The notes under the pieces are model-generated. The model worked only from the letters and a program-made list of their open reading frames with translations. It did no database searches and was not told the DNA's origin. DNA of 64,000 nucleotides, from assembly GCF_013343715.1 (NCBI RefSeq), contig NZ_JABUNR010000008.1:1-64000 (forward strand), in the 5' to 3' direction. The position numbers were made by a program, and so were the translations under genes. The DNA is from Mesobacillus harenae (GTDB lineage: Bacteria; Bacillota; Bacilli; Bacillales; Cytobacillaceae). How positions within the stretch are numbered: the stretch's first letter is position 1; the number at the start of each line of letters is the position of its first letter. This document shows positions 7,988-17,848 of this stretch, piece after piece.

Positions 7988-9421
7988 TTAAGCAGCTTTT
8001 ATAGTGGTAACACTGTGATCTTTTCGGTTTCTGAAAATTTGTACAGCATACCATCCTGCTGCAAGAGCTGTCAGTACAGCACCAATAATAATGGATGTTT
8101 GATAACCAAGTTTAAATCCTTCTGGTGCATAAAAAATATAGGTAGCAACGACACCGGTCATAAATAGCGCAGGGACTCCGCATATCCAATGTAATTTTCC
8201 GCTCCTAAGCAGGTACATGGCCCCAGTCCATAACATGACTGTTGCAACAAGCTGATTCGTCCAGCCAACATATCTCCATAAGAATGAATAGTCAATCGTT
8301 GCCAGAAGAAGAGTAGGAACGGCTACAGGCAGCGTCACCAGCAAAACCTTCCACTTTCCTTCCATGTTTACAAAGGAAGAAAGCAAGTCCGTCAGCATCA
8401 TTCTCGAGGAACGGAGGGCTGTGTCCCCGGTAGTGATCGGCAAAATAATAACGCCTAAGATCGCCAAAATCCCACCGAGTGTACCAAGCAGACTAGAAGA
8501 AATTTCATTGACTACTCCGGCAGGTCCTCCTGCAGCGAGTGCAGCCTGAAGGCCACCAGTGCCTCCGAAAAAGGTCATTCCAGCAGCGGCCCAGATTAGA
8601 GCAATAACTCCTTCAGAAATCATTGCGCCATAAAAGACTTTTCGGCCATCAGACTCTTTTTTCAAAGTCCGTGCAACAATTGGGCTTTGTGTAGAGTGAA
8701 ATCCGGAGATTGCACCACACGAAATAGTCACCATTAACAGCGGCCAAATTGGCAGTTCGCCGGGATGAAGATTATCAAAAGTTAAGTTTGGAATTGATTT
8801 CCCACTGAATAATAATGAAATAGCGATCGAAACGGCCATGAAAATAAGGATCCCGCCAAATACAGGATAAATCTTTCCAATGACCCTGTTCACAGGCAGT
8901 ACTGCAGCCAGAATGAAATAGCTGAATATTGCAAGCAAAGCCGCCATGAAGCTTAGTGGTGTCAGACTTGCAATCAGTTGAGCAGGGCCGGCCGTAAATG
9001 CAGCCGCCACAAGAATCATTAATATTAGGGAAACAATGTTAATAAAACCTTTAGCACCTTTGCCTAGGTAACGTCCAACAAGACTCGGAAATTGTTCACC
9101 CTTATGCCTTAGTGACATCATTCCAGAAAAATAATCATGAACAGCACCTGCGAAAATTGAACCGATAACTATCCATATAAACGCTACTGGTCCGTAAAGA
9201 GCTCCCATCACAGCACCAAAGATTGGCCCTAATCCTGCAATATTTAGTAGCTGGATCAAACTTCCCTTCCACCAGCTCATAGGGACGAAATCCATTCCAT
9301 CATTATTTGTAAAGGCCGGTGTCTCATTGCTGTCATCTATTCCAAAGATCCGCTCCACGACCTTTGAATAAACAGCATAGCCTACTACTAGCAAAACTAA
9401 AGCTCCCAAAAATGTAACCAT
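7988..9421 (-). CDS. cstA: carbon starvation protein CstA family, peptide/pyruvate-type transporter
   Basis: A 477-residue polytopic membrane protein with roughly a dozen hydrophobic helices. The CstA signature is seen near the N-terminus, including MSWWKGSLIQLLNIAGLGPIFG (as a run of short motifs WWKGS, NIAGLGP), HDYFSGMMSLRHKG (about 113-126) and ISGFHSTQSPIVARTL (about 243-258), which are conserved in the family. CstA homologues are induced on carbon limitation and take up peptides or pyruvate. At 477 residues it is the shorter class (the E. coli protein is 701). The reverse-strand ATG at 9421 has AGGAGGAG upstream. A sigma-A-like promoter and a cre-like box lie upstream, consistent with catabolite control. 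It is monocistronic. Substrate is not predictable. Confidence 0.9.
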   Translation of the reverse strand: MVTFLGALVLLVVGYAVYSKVVERIFGIDDSNETPAFTNNDGMDFVPMSWWKGSLIQLLNIAGLGPIFGAVMGALYGPVAFIWIVIGSIFAGAVHDYFSGMMSLRHKGEQFPSLVGRYLGKGAKGFINIVSLILMILVAAAFTAGPAQLIASLTPLSFMAALLAIFSYFILAAVLPVNRVIGKIYPVFGGILIFMAVSIAISLLFSGKSIPNLTFDNLHPGELPIWPLLMVTISCGAISGFHSTQSPIVARTLKKESDGRKVFYGAMISEGVIALIWAAAGMTFFGGTGGLQAALAAGGPAGVVNEISSSLLGTLGGILAILGVIILPITTGDTALRSSRMMLTDLLSSFVNMEGKWKVLLVTLPVAVPTLLLATIDYSFLWRYVGWTNQLVATVMLWTGAMYLLRSGKLHWICGVPALFMTGVVATYIFYAPEGFKLGYQTSIIIGAVLTALAAGWYAVQIFRNRKDHSVTTIKAA

Positions 9422-9470
9422 TGCTGACTCCTCCTGTATACGCTGACTGAAGTTTTTGAATATGAGAAAT

Positions 9471-9500
9471 ATTGTACAATCAACCGCTGCTTTTAATCAA
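9471..9500 (-). promoter_or_regulatory. predicted sigma-A promoter of cstA
   Basis: On the reverse strand TTGATT (-35, 9495-9500) and TACAAT (-10, 9471-9476) are separated by 18 bases and lie about 50 bases before the cstA start. Both hexamers are one or two bases off consensus. Confidence 0.5.
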
Positions 9501-9533
9501 GATGTTTTCTGAAAAAAATAAAAATTTATATAA

Positions 9534-9547
9534 TTAAACCGTTTACA
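9534..9547 (-). promoter_or_regulatory. candidate CcpA cre box upstream of cstA
   Basis: On the reverse strand TGTAAACGGTTTAA matches the cre consensus TGWNANCGNTNWCA at every fixed position but the penultimate one. It lies about 34 bases upstream of the predicted -35. Catabolite regulation of cstA is known in Bacilli; the site itself is inferred. Confidence 0.4.
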
Positions 9548-9609
9548 TATTTTTTGGATAATTTCTAATCATGGAATTATTTTTGAAAAACCTAGATAAA
9601 CAAGTGAAG

Positions 9610-9640
9610 ACAAACAAAAAAGCCGGCACTGGGCCGGCTG
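9610..9640 (-). terminator. rho-independent terminator of metA
   Basis: AGCCGGC (9621-9627) pairs with GCCGGCT (9633-9639); on the reverse strand the stem is followed by TTTTTGTTTG. It lies 70 bases past the metA stop codon. Confidence 0.88.
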
Positions 9641-9710
9641 ATAATATTATTTATAAATAAGAATTAATCAAATAATGTTTACGCTAAAATGTTACTGAAA
9701 TATCTTTATT

Positions 9711-10619
9711 TTAATCCCATTCGAATGGTGTTTGCTGATAAACATAATAGTTTAGCCAGTTTGAATAGAAAAGATGAGCATGAGACCGCCAGTGGTTGCG
9801 CGGTTTAAGGCTAGGATTATCTTCAGGGAAATAGTGCAGTGGCACTTGAGTTTCCAATCCTTTTTCCTTATCCCGCTGATACTCCTCTGCAAGGGTTTCT
9901 GTATCATATTCTAGGTGTCCGGTGATCATAATTTGTTTCCCATCAGTTGAACTGATTATAAACGGTCCTGCTTCTTCGGAATCGGATAATAGAATCAGTT
10001 CAGGACAGTTGGCGATTTCCTCAGTGGATACATCTGTATGTCGGGAATGTGGAGCATAAAACCTATCATCAAAGCCGCGCAGCAACTTATTTGTTCTATC
10101 ATGGATCCTGTGAGTATAAACTCCAGAGCACTTTTTGGGTAATTCATGCTTCCCTATCCCATAATGATAATATAAGGCTGCCTGAGCACCCCAGCAAATG
10201 TGGAGTGTTGATGTTACGTTTGTCTTTGTCCAAGACAATATTTCTTCTAGCTCCTCCCAATAGTTCACCTGTTCAAATGAAAGCAGCTCAACAGGAGCAC
10301 CAGTAATAATCATCCCGTCAAACTTCCGGTGCCTTATCTGTGAAAAGGTTGTGTAAAACTGTTCCAGATGAAGAGGGCTAGTGTTTTTGGATTCATGGGT
10401 AGCAGTTTTTAAAAAGGAAACATTAACCTGCAGAGGTGTGTTGCCCAAATGCCTTAGCAGCTGAGCCTCCGTTTTCTCTTTTTCAGGCATCAGATTTAAA
10501 ATTAAAATATTTAGCGGCCGAATATCCTGCCGGCTGGCCCTATCGTTGTCCATTACAAATATATTCTCTGCTTCAAGAATCTCCCGGGCAGGGAGCAGCC
10601 TTGGAATGTTAATTGGCAA
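9711..10619 (-). CDS. metA: homoserine O-acetyltransferase (MetA type)
   Basis: A 302-residue enzyme that activates homoserine for methionine synthesis. Family features: the nucleophilic cysteine in [12 protein letters not shown] (C142), the conserved Glu/His region in [11 protein letters not shown] and the N-terminus [10 protein letters not shown]. The residue known to set acyl-donor preference (111 in E. coli numbering) is Glu here, in TGAPVELL, which marks acetyl-CoA rather than succinyl-CoA users, as in Bacillus. The frame could open at an ATG at 10646, but a TTG at 10619 aligns with the universal MPINIP start and is preceded by AAGGGGTGAT seven bases away; the upstream ATG overlaps this ribosome-binding site region. 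No S-box riboswitch fits in the 176 bases shared with the divergent fhs gene. Confidence 0.95.
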   Translation of the reverse strand: MPINIPRLLPAREILEAENIFVMDNDRASRQDIRPLNILILNLMPEKEKTEAQLLRHLGNTPLQVNVSFLKTATHESKNTSPLHLEQFYTTFSQIRHRKFDGMIITGAPVELLSFEQVNYWEELEEILSWTKTNVTSTLHICWGAQAALYYHYGIGKHELPKKCSGVYTHRIHDRTNKLLRGFDDRFYAPHSRHTDVSTEEIANCPELILLSDSEEAGPFIISSTDGKQIMITGHLEYDTETLAEEYQRDKEKGLETQVPLHYFPEDNPSLKPRNHWRSHAHLFYSNWLNYYVYQQTPFEWD

Positions 10620-10795
10620 ATGATCACCCCTTTTGTGAATATTCAATAATTTTAATTATAAAACTCATAAAGATTAGAAGCAATTTGTTCACACTAAAAT
10701 TCATAAATATTCACTAATTTTTTCACAACTTAAATGACCGGCCGATGGTAAAATAAAAATGTAATCGCGGAAGTATAGTCAGGGGGAATGGGAAA

Positions 10796-12487
10796 ATGGA
10801 AGTTAATACGATTGTAGAAACTGATATTGAAATTGCGCGCAAAAGCAGCATGATGCCGATTGCTGATATAGCGGAACGGCTCGGATTAAGCGTCGATGAT
10901 ATTGAAATGTACGGGAAATACAAAGCCAAACTTTCTTCTGAAGTTCTACAAAAGCTTCAATGTAAGGAGGAGAACGGAAAAGTTATCCTTGTGACCGCGA
11001 TCAACCCAACACCTGCAGGGGAAGGGAAATCTACGGTAACAGTGGGCCTTGCGGATGCATTAACCCGATTAGGTAAAAAAACAATGATCGCCATGCGTGA
11101 ACCTTCCCTGGGTCCGACAATGGGAGTAAAAGGAGGCGCAACAGGCGGGGGCTACGCACAAGTCCTTCCTATGGAAGATATAAATCTCCATTTTACAGGG
11201 GATTTGCATGCAATTACTTCAGCCAACAATGCGTTAGCGGCACTTATTGATAACCACCTGCAGCAGGGGAACGAGCTTGGAATCGACCAGAGGAAAATTG
11301 TCTGGAAAAGGGCGCTGGATTTAAATGACCGAGCCTTAAGAAAAGTTATTGTTGGACTGGGCGGCCCGATGCAAGGTGTTCCTCGTGAGGATGGGTTCGA
11401 TATAACAGTTGCCTCTGAAATTATGGCGGTCCTGTGTTTGGCTTCAGATCTTCAGGATTTAAGGAGAAGGCTGGGACTTATGGTCATTGCCTATAACGAT
11501 AAGAAGCAGCCGGTAACAGTCAGTGATCTTGGTGTAGAAGGAGCTTTGACTCTGCTTTTAAAAGATGCTGTCAGGCCTAATCTTGTCCAGACCATAGAGC
11601 ACACGCCGGCTTTAATACATGGCGGTCCTTTTGCCAATATTGCTCATGGCTGCAACAGCGTTATTGCTACTGCGTCAGCAACTAAATTAGCAGATTATGT
11701 TGTAACAGAAGCTGGATTCGGAGCTGACCTTGGAGCGGAGAAATTCTTACATATTAAAGCTAGAAGTGCAGGGATAAAACCTGAGGCCGTGGTTATTGTG
11801 GCAACAATCAGGGCTCTTAAAATGCACGGTGGAGTAGAGCGAAATCAGCTGGGTAAAGAAAATCTTACTGCAGTGGAAAAGGGGTTTGCTAACTTAGCAA
11901 AGCATATTGAAACGATCGAAAGCTTTGGGTTGCCTTATGTAGTGGCTATAAATCGATTTATTAGTGATAGTGAGAAGGAAACAAACTTGTTAAAAGAGCT
12001 ATGTAATCGGAAAGGTTTCCCTGTAGCCCTTACAGAAGTATGGGAAAAAGGAGGGGCGGGAGGAATCGAACTGGCTGAAAAGCTGTTGGCTGTTCTCGAC
12101 GAAAAACAATCTGAGTTTTCCCCTTTATACGAGTTGTCGGATTCCCTTGAAGAGAAAATAAACTGTGTCGCCAAGAAGGTATATGGAGCAGATGGGGTTG
12201 AGTTTTCTGCCAAAGCGATAAAACAGCTGAAGGAGTATGAGCGTTTTGGTTGGGACAACCTGCCTGTTTGCATGGCCAAAACTCAATATTCATTGTCAGA
12301 CGACCCGGTAAAACTTGGCCGGCCATCTGGATTTACGGTTAACGTTCGGGAGCTGAAGCCCTCAATCGGGGCTGGATTTATCGTTGTCCTTACTGGGGAT
12401 GTTATGACGATGCCGGGACTTCCAAAAATACCTGCAGCTTTAAAGATGGATGTAGACGAAGAAGGAAATGCGTTAGGGTTATTTTAG
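10796..12487 (+). CDS. fhs: formate-tetrahydrofolate ligase
   Basis: A 563-residue enzyme that makes 10-formyl-tetrahydrofolate from formate, ATP and tetrahydrofolate, feeding one-carbon units to purine synthesis. Seen: the P-loop [14 protein letters not shown] (about 72-85), the [23 protein letters not shown] block (short motifs EPSLGP and GGATGGG at about 102-118), FTGDLHAI (about 129-136), and the C-terminal PTRP-like loop replaced by [12 protein letters not shown] and [12 protein letters not shown] typical of bacterial FTHFS. Length is normal. The ATG follows a G-rich ribosome-binding site (AGGGGGAATGGG). It diverges from metA, which also depends on folate-linked one-carbon metabolism further along the pathway. 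The call is secure. Confidence 0.97.
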   Translation: MEVNTIVETDIEIARKSSMMPIADIAERLGLSVDDIEMYGKYKAKLSSEVLQKLQCKEENGKVILVTAINPTPAGEGKSTVTVGLADALTRLGKKTMIAMREPSLGPTMGVKGGATGGGYAQVLPMEDINLHFTGDLHAITSANNALAALIDNHLQQGNELGIDQRKIVWKRALDLNDRALRKVIVGLGGPMQGVPREDGFDITVASEIMAVLCLASDLQDLRRRLGLMVIAYNDKKQPVTVSDLGVEGALTLLLKDAVRPNLVQTIEHTPALIHGGPFANIAHGCNSVIATASATKLADYVVTEAGFGADLGAEKFLHIKARSAGIKPEAVVIVATIRALKMHGGVERNQLGKENLTAVEKGFANLAKHIETIESFGLPYVVAINRFISDSEKETNLLKELCNRKGFPVALTEVWEKGGAGGIELAEKLLAVLDEKQSEFSPLYELSDSLEEKINCVAKKVYGADGVEFSAKAIKQLKEYERFGWDNLPVCMAKTQYSLSDDPVKLGRPSGFTVNVRELKPSIGAGFIVVLTGDVMTMPGLPKIPAALKMDVDEEGNALGLF

Positions 12488-12549
12488 CTTTGCTGAAATA
12501 AATAGATAAAACAGATTTATTTTAAAGTAAATTGGGAAAAGGTGAGAAG

Positions 12550-13086
12550 GTGTTTGATCCAACTGCGTTTGAAAATATGAAAATTGTAGTCGAAGGTGTT
12601 GTATATGACCACGATTTAGCTGGTAAGATTAAGGTAATTGACCGAGATGACATCGTAAATACTGCTAAGCTTTCAAGGAGTTATACGGTTAAATTTTCTT
12701 TAGTTCAAACTACAAGTGGGAAACTGAATCCAACAGCTGCAATTGTTTTGGAAGCGGGCCTTGAGAATCTAGCAGCCGAGCTTCTAAACACCAGTGAAGC
12801 TACCAGTCAGGCAGGTTGCCGCGTTGATATCCTTTTTCGGGTAGCCCATAAAAATGATCCGCGAGTTTTTAAGTTAATACGGAAGGTGATCGAGGGAACT
12901 TGGGGTGAAAACAGGAGAGTCACCCAAGTTGTTTCTTTTGACCCTCTTGGGGATCATTCAATTATCGAAAACAAGGTATCGGTTTCCTTTGATCGGTTGA
13001 TTCTCGAAGAACAAATTGACGATTTGACCGAAATGGTGAACTATATGGTACGTTCATTAGAACAGCTAATCCAGATAGATAGGTAG
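12550..13086 (+). CDS. conserved-looking hypothetical protein
   Basis: A 178-residue soluble protein that was not recognised. It starts with GTG at 12550 (VFDPTAFENMKIVVEG), preceded by AAGGTGAGAAG; a TTG six codons earlier (12532) lacks a comparable site. The sequence is mixed alpha/beta, with one cysteine, no membrane segment and no signal peptide. The C-terminal helix (EEQIDDLTEMVNYMVRSLEQL) is amphipathic and could drive oligomerisation. It follows fhs after 62 bases in the same direction and ends before a terminator, so it may be cotranscribed with fhs. No function is proposed. Confidence 0.7.
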   Translation: MFDPTAFENMKIVVEGVVYDHDLAGKIKVIDRDDIVNTAKLSRSYTVKFSLVQTTSGKLNPTAAIVLEAGLENLAAELLNTSEATSQAGCRVDILFRVAHKNDPRVFKLIRKVIEGTWGENRRVTQVVSFDPLGDHSIIENKVSVSFDRLILEEQIDDLTEMVNYMVRSLEQLIQIDR

Positions 13087-13459
13087 GGATCTTTATTAGC
13101 CAGGATTTGCCGGCTGGATAGTTAGAATTATTTCTGCACCCAAATAAATCCTGGAGAGTTTTCAACTACATTTAGTGTTCAATCTAATCCCCCTTTTTCA
13201 TAAACGGCCCTTGTCTATAAGACAGGGCTGTTTTTTTGCCATTTTGAAAATTTACGATGGATTACGTCTAGCCCCAGACCTCAACGGCTGACTTACTTCG
13301 CAAACTCAGTTCGAATCGTTTCGACACTTCTTGTCTACGCCATTCCATAAGAGGTTTTCTACTGAGAAACTTATCAGATTTCCTACCCAAAGTTTACTGT
13401 AAAAGGTAAAATAAACTGTAACTGGCTTATATATTATATTCCTTTGAAGGAGAGATTTA
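13087..13459. other. intergenic region with one terminator
   Basis: Holds the terminator at 13205-13237 and, downstream, about 200 bases before the amidohydrolase gene. The stretch 13267-13340 (motifs CTAGCCCCAGACC, ACTTCTTGTCTACG) has the look of a degenerate Bacillus intergenic repeat but no second copy was found in this window. A ribosome-binding site GAAGGAGAG stands before 13460. Confidence 0.4.
13205..13237 (+). terminator. rho-independent terminator
   Basis: GCCC(T)TGTCT pairs with AGACAGGGC with one bulged base, followed by seven T. Confidence 0.85.
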
Positions 13460-14308
13460 ATGAAAATAATCGATGCCCATATGCACCTTTCAAATATACA
13501 ATCTTTCATCGATACTGCCGATAAGCTTTCTAAGGTTCATTATTCTGCGGAGGGACTTGCTAAGGAATATAGAGAAGCAAATGTCGTACTCGGAATAGGT
13601 ATGGGGCTTGAGGAAACTGAAAAAAATGGTTTTCCGGACAGGAAGACGATTACTCCGATGGGACTTGATATGCCAGGCCAAACCTCATTCGTCTACTGTG
13701 CCGGGATAAATCCGTATGATCTCGGGGCAGAGGCGCTAGGCCGCCTGGAGGAAACTGTATTAAAACCCGGTGTGGTTGGTATAAAGATTTACCTTGGATA
13801 TTATCCCTTCTATGCCTATGACAGTGTTTATGAACCAGTATATAAATTGGCCGCCAAATATCAGCTTCCTGTAGTATTTCATACGGGTGATACATACTCT
13901 CAAAGAGGTCTGCTAAAATATTCTCACCCATTAACTATAGATGAAGCAGCTGTTGCCTATCAGGATGTTCAATTCGTGATGGCTCATTTTGGGGATCCCT
14001 GGACCCTGACGGGGGCTGAGCTAATATATAAAAATCCAAACGTTTATGCAGATTTATCGGGACTGGTTGTTGGGACAGAGGAAGAACTTTTAAAGCGAGA
14101 AAAGGGTAGGTATTTAGATCATCTTCGGCATGCTCTTGAATTTGCTGATAGCTACCATAAATTGATTTTTGGGACAGATTGGCCTTTGGCGCCAGTAGCT
14201 CCCTATGTCCGGCTCATTAAAAAACTAATTCCTGAAGAATTCCACCAGCAGGTCTTTTATGATACAGCCATAAAGGTATTTCCGAAAATAAAACCATATA
14301 TTAATTAA
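13460..14308 (+). CDS. amidohydrolase family metal-dependent hydrolase
   Basis: A 282-residue TIM-barrel hydrolase of the amidohydrolase-2 (ACMSD-like) group. Metal-binding signatures are in order: IDAHMHL near the N-terminus (H7 and H9 type ligands), VVFHTGDTY (about 139-147), MAHFGDPW (about 174-181) and the catalytic aspartate in FGTDWPLAP (about 238-246). The native substrate cannot be told; related proteins are decarboxylases or hydrolases of small carboxylates. The ATG follows GAAGGAGAG. It is followed 58 bases later by the DegV gene in the same direction. Confidence 0.85.
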   Translation: MKIIDAHMHLSNIQSFIDTADKLSKVHYSAEGLAKEYREANVVLGIGMGLEETEKNGFPDRKTITPMGLDMPGQTSFVYCAGINPYDLGAEALGRLEETVLKPGVVGIKIYLGYYPFYAYDSVYEPVYKLAAKYQLPVVFHTGDTYSQRGLLKYSHPLTIDEAAVAYQDVQFVMAHFGDPWTLTGAELIYKNPNVYADLSGLVVGTEEELLKREKGRYLDHLRHALEFADSYHKLIFGTDWPLAPVAPYVRLIKKLIPEEFHQQVFYDTAIKVFPKIKPYIN

Positions 14309-14366
14309 AATAGAGCTTATCTTTAAGACGGTTTAAGAATAGGTTAAAAGCAAAGGGGGAAATAGG

Positions 14367-15221
14367 ATGAAAAAAATTGCCTGGGTTACAGATAGTACTG
14401 CATTTCTAGATGAAGAATTAAGAAGCCACCCGGATGTTTATCAAATTCCAATGACGATTGTTATGGATGAGAAGGAATATTTGGATGGAATTGATTTATC
14501 CGCGCATGATTTATTTGAGAAGTTAAAGACCTTATCTTCTCCTCCGAAAACATCCCAGCCGCCTGTTGGTGTCTTTAAAGAACAATATGAAAAACTCGAA
14601 AAAGATTACGATGCAGTGATGTCTCTGCATGTGTCAGCCAAGCTAAGCGGCACTGTAGATTCGAGCAGGCAGGCTGGCCACCTGGTAGACATTCCAGTTT
14701 ATACGGTGGATTCAAAAACATTATCATTCATGCTTACAGCCTTGCTTAAAAAAGGAATGAGTCTGGCTGCCAAGGGGACTGACCCTGAAGAAATTGTTGA
14801 CAAGCTTAACATACTTACAAATACCATTGAAACTTTTGTACAAATTGGAAGCCTTGAACAGCTTCATCGGAGCGGAAGGATGTCGGGAGTTCAGTTTTTG
14901 CTGGGCAGCGTGCTAAATATTAAGCCAGTCATCACTTTGAAAAATGGAGAATTAAGTATTAAAGAAAAAGTAAGAAGCGATCGAAAAGCGAAAGAGAGAA
15001 TTTTTGATTATCTAAGAAAATCACATGAACAATTTAAAATTAAGCAAGTCTTTTTATTATATGGCCTTCACCACCACGCTGCAGATGATTGGAAACAGGA
15101 ACTCGAACAATTATTTCCGGACATCTCGTTTGATAGTTATCCTTTAGGGGCTGTGATCGGTGTCCATGCAGGTGAAAATACTTTAGGTATCGGATGGTTT
15201 GCAGGCGATGATACCGAATAG
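14367..15221 (+). CDS. DegV family fatty-acid-binding protein
   Basis: A 284-residue DegV-fold protein. DegV/FakB proteins bind one fatty acid and present it to the kinase FakA for phosphorylation, feeding phospholipid synthesis. Family motifs: VTDSTAFLD at the N-terminus, TSQPPVGVF (about 61-69), SLHVSAKLSGT (about 84-94), VYTVDSKTLSF (about 110-120), GSLEQLHRSGRMSG (about 157-170) and LNIKPVITL (about 178-186). A second DegV gene sits at 31.7 kb. The ATG has AAAGGGGG upstream. It is likely expressed with the preceding hydrolase gene. Confidence 0.92.
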   Translation: MKKIAWVTDSTAFLDEELRSHPDVYQIPMTIVMDEKEYLDGIDLSAHDLFEKLKTLSSPPKTSQPPVGVFKEQYEKLEKDYDAVMSLHVSAKLSGTVDSSRQAGHLVDIPVYTVDSKTLSFMLTALLKKGMSLAAKGTDPEEIVDKLNILTNTIETFVQIGSLEQLHRSGRMSGVQFLLGSVLNIKPVITLKNGELSIKEKVRSDRKAKERIFDYLRKSHEQFKIKQVFLLYGLHHHAADDWKQELEQLFPDISFDSYPLGAVIGVHAGENTLGIGWFAGDDTE

Positions 15222-15329
15222 CCCTTTTGAGTAAATATATCAAAAACCTGTCCGCCCTTTTTGAGTTCTGCTTTCTCTTTTTTCCGAGGAACATGATAAA
15301 ATAAAGGCGGTAAGAAAGCAGGTGGCTTT

Positions 15330-15974
15330 ATGAAAGATATTTTATTAAAAGCGGAACAACTGGTTAAACAGGAACTTGGCGGAGAATCCTCTGGTCATGA
15401 CTGGCATCATATCGACCGGGTAAGGAAAAACGCATTGCTTATATCGGAGAGTGAGCCGGGGGCGGACAAATTTATACTGGAGTTGGCTGCCCTTCTTCAC
15501 GATATACCGGACGACAAATTAAATTCTTCTGAAGAAGCAGGTAGGGAAAAACTCGCCGGCTTTTTCAGTGTACTTGAACTTCCGCTACCTACAGCTCTGT
15601 TTGTAACAGAAATTATTGATTCTGTTTCATTTAAGGGAGGTCACGGGTTAGAATTATCATCCCTTGAAGCAAAAATTGTCCAGGATGCTGACCGCCTTGA
15701 TGCAATTGGTGCTATTGGGATAACAAGAGTGTTTGCCTTCGGTGGAAAAAAAGGACAGGCTATCTATGATCCTGAACTTCCTGTCAGGGAGAAGATGACC
15801 ACTGAGGAGTATAGAAATGGAAAGAGTTCCTCCATTCATCATTTTTATGAAAAACTACTTAAATTAAAAGATCAAATGAACACTGACACAGCGAAACTGC
15901 TCGCAGAAGAAAGACATGCTTTTATGGAGCATTTTCTTAATCAGTTCTACAAGGAATGGGATGGACGACAATGA
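15330..15974 (+). CDS. ypgQ: HD-domain phosphohydrolase, YpgQ family
   Basis: A 214-residue HD-superfamily hydrolase. Metal-binding pattern: SGHDWHHIDRVRKNA (H23..H27 region), LAALLHDIPDDK (HD at about 56-57) and DADRLDAIGAIGI (D at about 116). B. subtilis YpgQ has the same arrangement and hydrolyses nucleotides (reported as a dNTP pyrophosphohydrolase). The ATG follows GAAAGCAGGTGG. It overlaps the ABC-F gene by four bases (ATGA), so the two are translationally coupled. ypgR lies after the ABC-F gene, whereas ypgQ and ypgR are direct neighbours in B. subtilis, so the ABC-F gene looks inserted between them. Confidence 0.85.
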   Translation: MKDILLKAEQLVKQELGGESSGHDWHHIDRVRKNALLISESEPGADKFILELAALLHDIPDDKLNSSEEAGREKLAGFFSVLELPLPTALFVTEIIDSVSFKGGHGLELSSLEAKIVQDADRLDAIGAIGITRVFAFGGKKGQAIYDPELPVREKMTTEEYRNGKSSSIHHFYEKLLKLKDQMNTDTAKLLAEERHAFMEHFLNQFYKEWDGRQ

Positions 15975-17848
15975 AAATGATTACAGTTGAAAATGTTACA
16001 AAAACATATGGAGAAAAGCAGCTTTTTCAGGATATAAGCATAACGATTGCAGAAAAGGAACGGGCAGGATTGATTGGCGTTAATGGCACTGGAAAATCAT
16101 CACTTTTAAAAATTATTGCCGGCATTGAATTTCCTGATTCTGGAGAGATTTTAGCTGCCAAGGATTACAGAATCTCCTACCTGGCTCAACAGCCGGAACT
16201 AGACCCGAGCAAGACAGTTCTTGATCAGGTGTTTTCCGGAGAAGCTCCGATTTTACAGCTCATGAGAGCCTACGAAGAAGCTCTTATTAATCTTGAAAGC
16301 GACCCTGAGAACACTGCCTTTCAGGAAAAGGTATTTTCCCTGCAGCAGAATATGGACAGCTCGAATGGCTGGGACGCAAACACGGCTGCCAAAACCATTC
16401 TCATGAAGCTGGGAATCGAAAATATCACTCAGATAATCGGAACAATGTCAGGCGGACAGAAAAAACGAGTTGCCCTTGCACAGGTTTTAATTGAGTCTCC
16501 AGACTTATTGATTTTAGATGAACCTACTAACCACCTTGACTATGATACCGTAAAATGGCTTGAAGACTACCTGAACAGGTACACAGGCTCCCTTATTCTT
16601 GTTACCCATGACCGCTACTTCCTTGACCGTGTTACGAACCGGATTTTCGAGCTGGATGGAGGACGGTTATTTAGTTACAAAGGAAATTATGCGGATTTTC
16701 TTGAGGCTAAGGCAAATAGAGAAGAAAATGAAGCAGCCACGCTGGAAAAGAAAAAGAATCTCTTTCGCCAGGAATTGGACTGGATCAGACGCGGTGCTAA
16801 GGCAAGAACAACAAAACAAAAAGCACGAATTGACAGGTTTGATCAACTGGACGATGATTTAGCCTCATATAAAACGACAGAAAAGCTAAACCTGTCATTA
16901 AGCGGCAGCAGGCTTGGGAAACAGGTATTTGAGCTAAAGGATGCTTATAAAAAATTTGATCATAAAGTAATTTTAGAAGGATTTAATTTACTGGTTAAGC
17001 CAGGAGACCGAATAGGAATTGTTGGAAAAAACGGCACAGGCAAATCGACACTTTTAAATATTCTTGGCGGGAGAGAGCCGCTTGACTCTGGAGAACGAAT
17101 CATTGGGCAAACGGTTAAAACAGCGTACTACACACAGGAAAATGAAGATATGGACGAAAATCTCAGAATGATCGAGTTCCTTAAGGAAACGGCCCATATT
17201 GTCCAAACCTCGGATGGGAAGACTATCTCAGCAGCACAAATGCTAGAAAGGTTTCTGTTTCCGCCTCACACTCATGGCACATTGATCCGTAAATTATCAG
17301 GCGGAGAGAAAAGAAGGCTGTATCTTCTTAAATTGCTAATGTCTGAGCCCAATGTCCTTTTGCTAGATGAGCCAACGAATGATCTTGATACACAGACATT
17401 AACTGTTCTTGAGGATTATTTACAAGACTTTCCCGGTGTAGTAATTACGGTTTCGCATGATCGTTACTTTTTGGATAAGGCGATTGAGCAGCTGGTTATT
17501 TTAGAAGGGGATGGCCGGACTTCTACTCATTATGGAGATTATTCTGATTTTCTGGAAAAGCAGCAGGAAAAACCATCTGCCCCTTTAAAGCAAACCACGG
17601 CTCAGCCGCAAACGGAAAAGCCGAAGAAGAAAAAAATGTCTTATAAGGAACAAAGGGAATGGGAAGAAATTGATGACAAAATAGCGCAATCAGAAACAAG
17701 GATTGAACAGATTCAAAAAGAAATGGCTCAAGCTGGCAGCAATTTTGAAAAAGCTCAAGCCCTCATGAAAGAAGAAAACGATTTGAACGACCAGCTCGAA
17801 CATTTTATTGAAAGATGGACTTACCTTTCCGAATTGGCTGAAGGATAA
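15971..17848 (+). CDS. ABC-F ATPase, Uup/YfmR type
   Basis: A 625-residue soluble twin-ATPase that works on ribosomes rather than membranes. First cassette (about 1-250): Walker A GVNGTGKSSL, signature MSGGQKKRVALA, Walker B LLILDEPTNHLD. Linker of charged helices (about 250-310). Second cassette (about 320-530): Walker A GKNGTGKSTL, signature LSGGEKRRLYLL, Walker B LLLDEPTNDLD. A C-terminal coiled coil (about 555-625) is the feature of the Uup/YfmR subgroup. B. subtilis YfmR (629 residues) relieves stalled translation elongation together with EF-P. The start at 15971 overlaps the ypgQ stop; an ATG five codons earlier is possible. The subgroup assignment rests on the coiled coil and length. 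Confidence 0.9.
   Translation: MKMITVENVTKTYGEKQLFQDISITIAEKERAGLIGVNGTGKSSLLKIIAGIEFPDSGEILAAKDYRISYLAQQPELDPSKTVLDQVFSGEAPILQLMRAYEEALINLESDPENTAFQEKVFSLQQNMDSSNGWDANTAAKTILMKLGIENITQIIGTMSGGQKKRVALAQVLIESPDLLILDEPTNHLDYDTVKWLEDYLNRYTGSLILVTHDRYFLDRVTNRIFELDGGRLFSYKGNYADFLEAKANREENEAATLEKKKNLFRQELDWIRRGAKARTTKQKARIDRFDQLDDDLASYKTTEKLNLSLSGSRLGKQVFELKDAYKKFDHKVILEGFNLLVKPGDRIGIVGKNGTGKSTLLNILGGREPLDSGERIIGQTVKTAYYTQENEDMDENLRMIEFLKETAHIVQTSDGKTISAAQMLERFLFPPHTHGTLIRKLSGGEKRRLYLLKLLMSEPNVLLLDEPTNDLDTQTLTVLEDYLQDFPGVVITVSHDRYFLDKAIEQLVILEGDGRTSTHYGDYSDFLEKQQEKPSAPLKQTTAQPQTEKPKKKKMSYKEQREWEEIDDKIAQSETRIEQIQKEMAQAGSNFEKAQALMKEENDLNDQLEHFIERWTYLSELAEG

Noticed and set aside
10620..10795. Search for an S-box riboswitch upstream of metA
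   Set aside because: The region is only 176 bases, shared with the divergent fhs promoter, and lacks the S-box helices and terminator.
11935..12326. Reverse-strand open frames opposite fhs
   Set aside because: Shadows of a well-supported gene; they lack starts with ribosome-binding sites.
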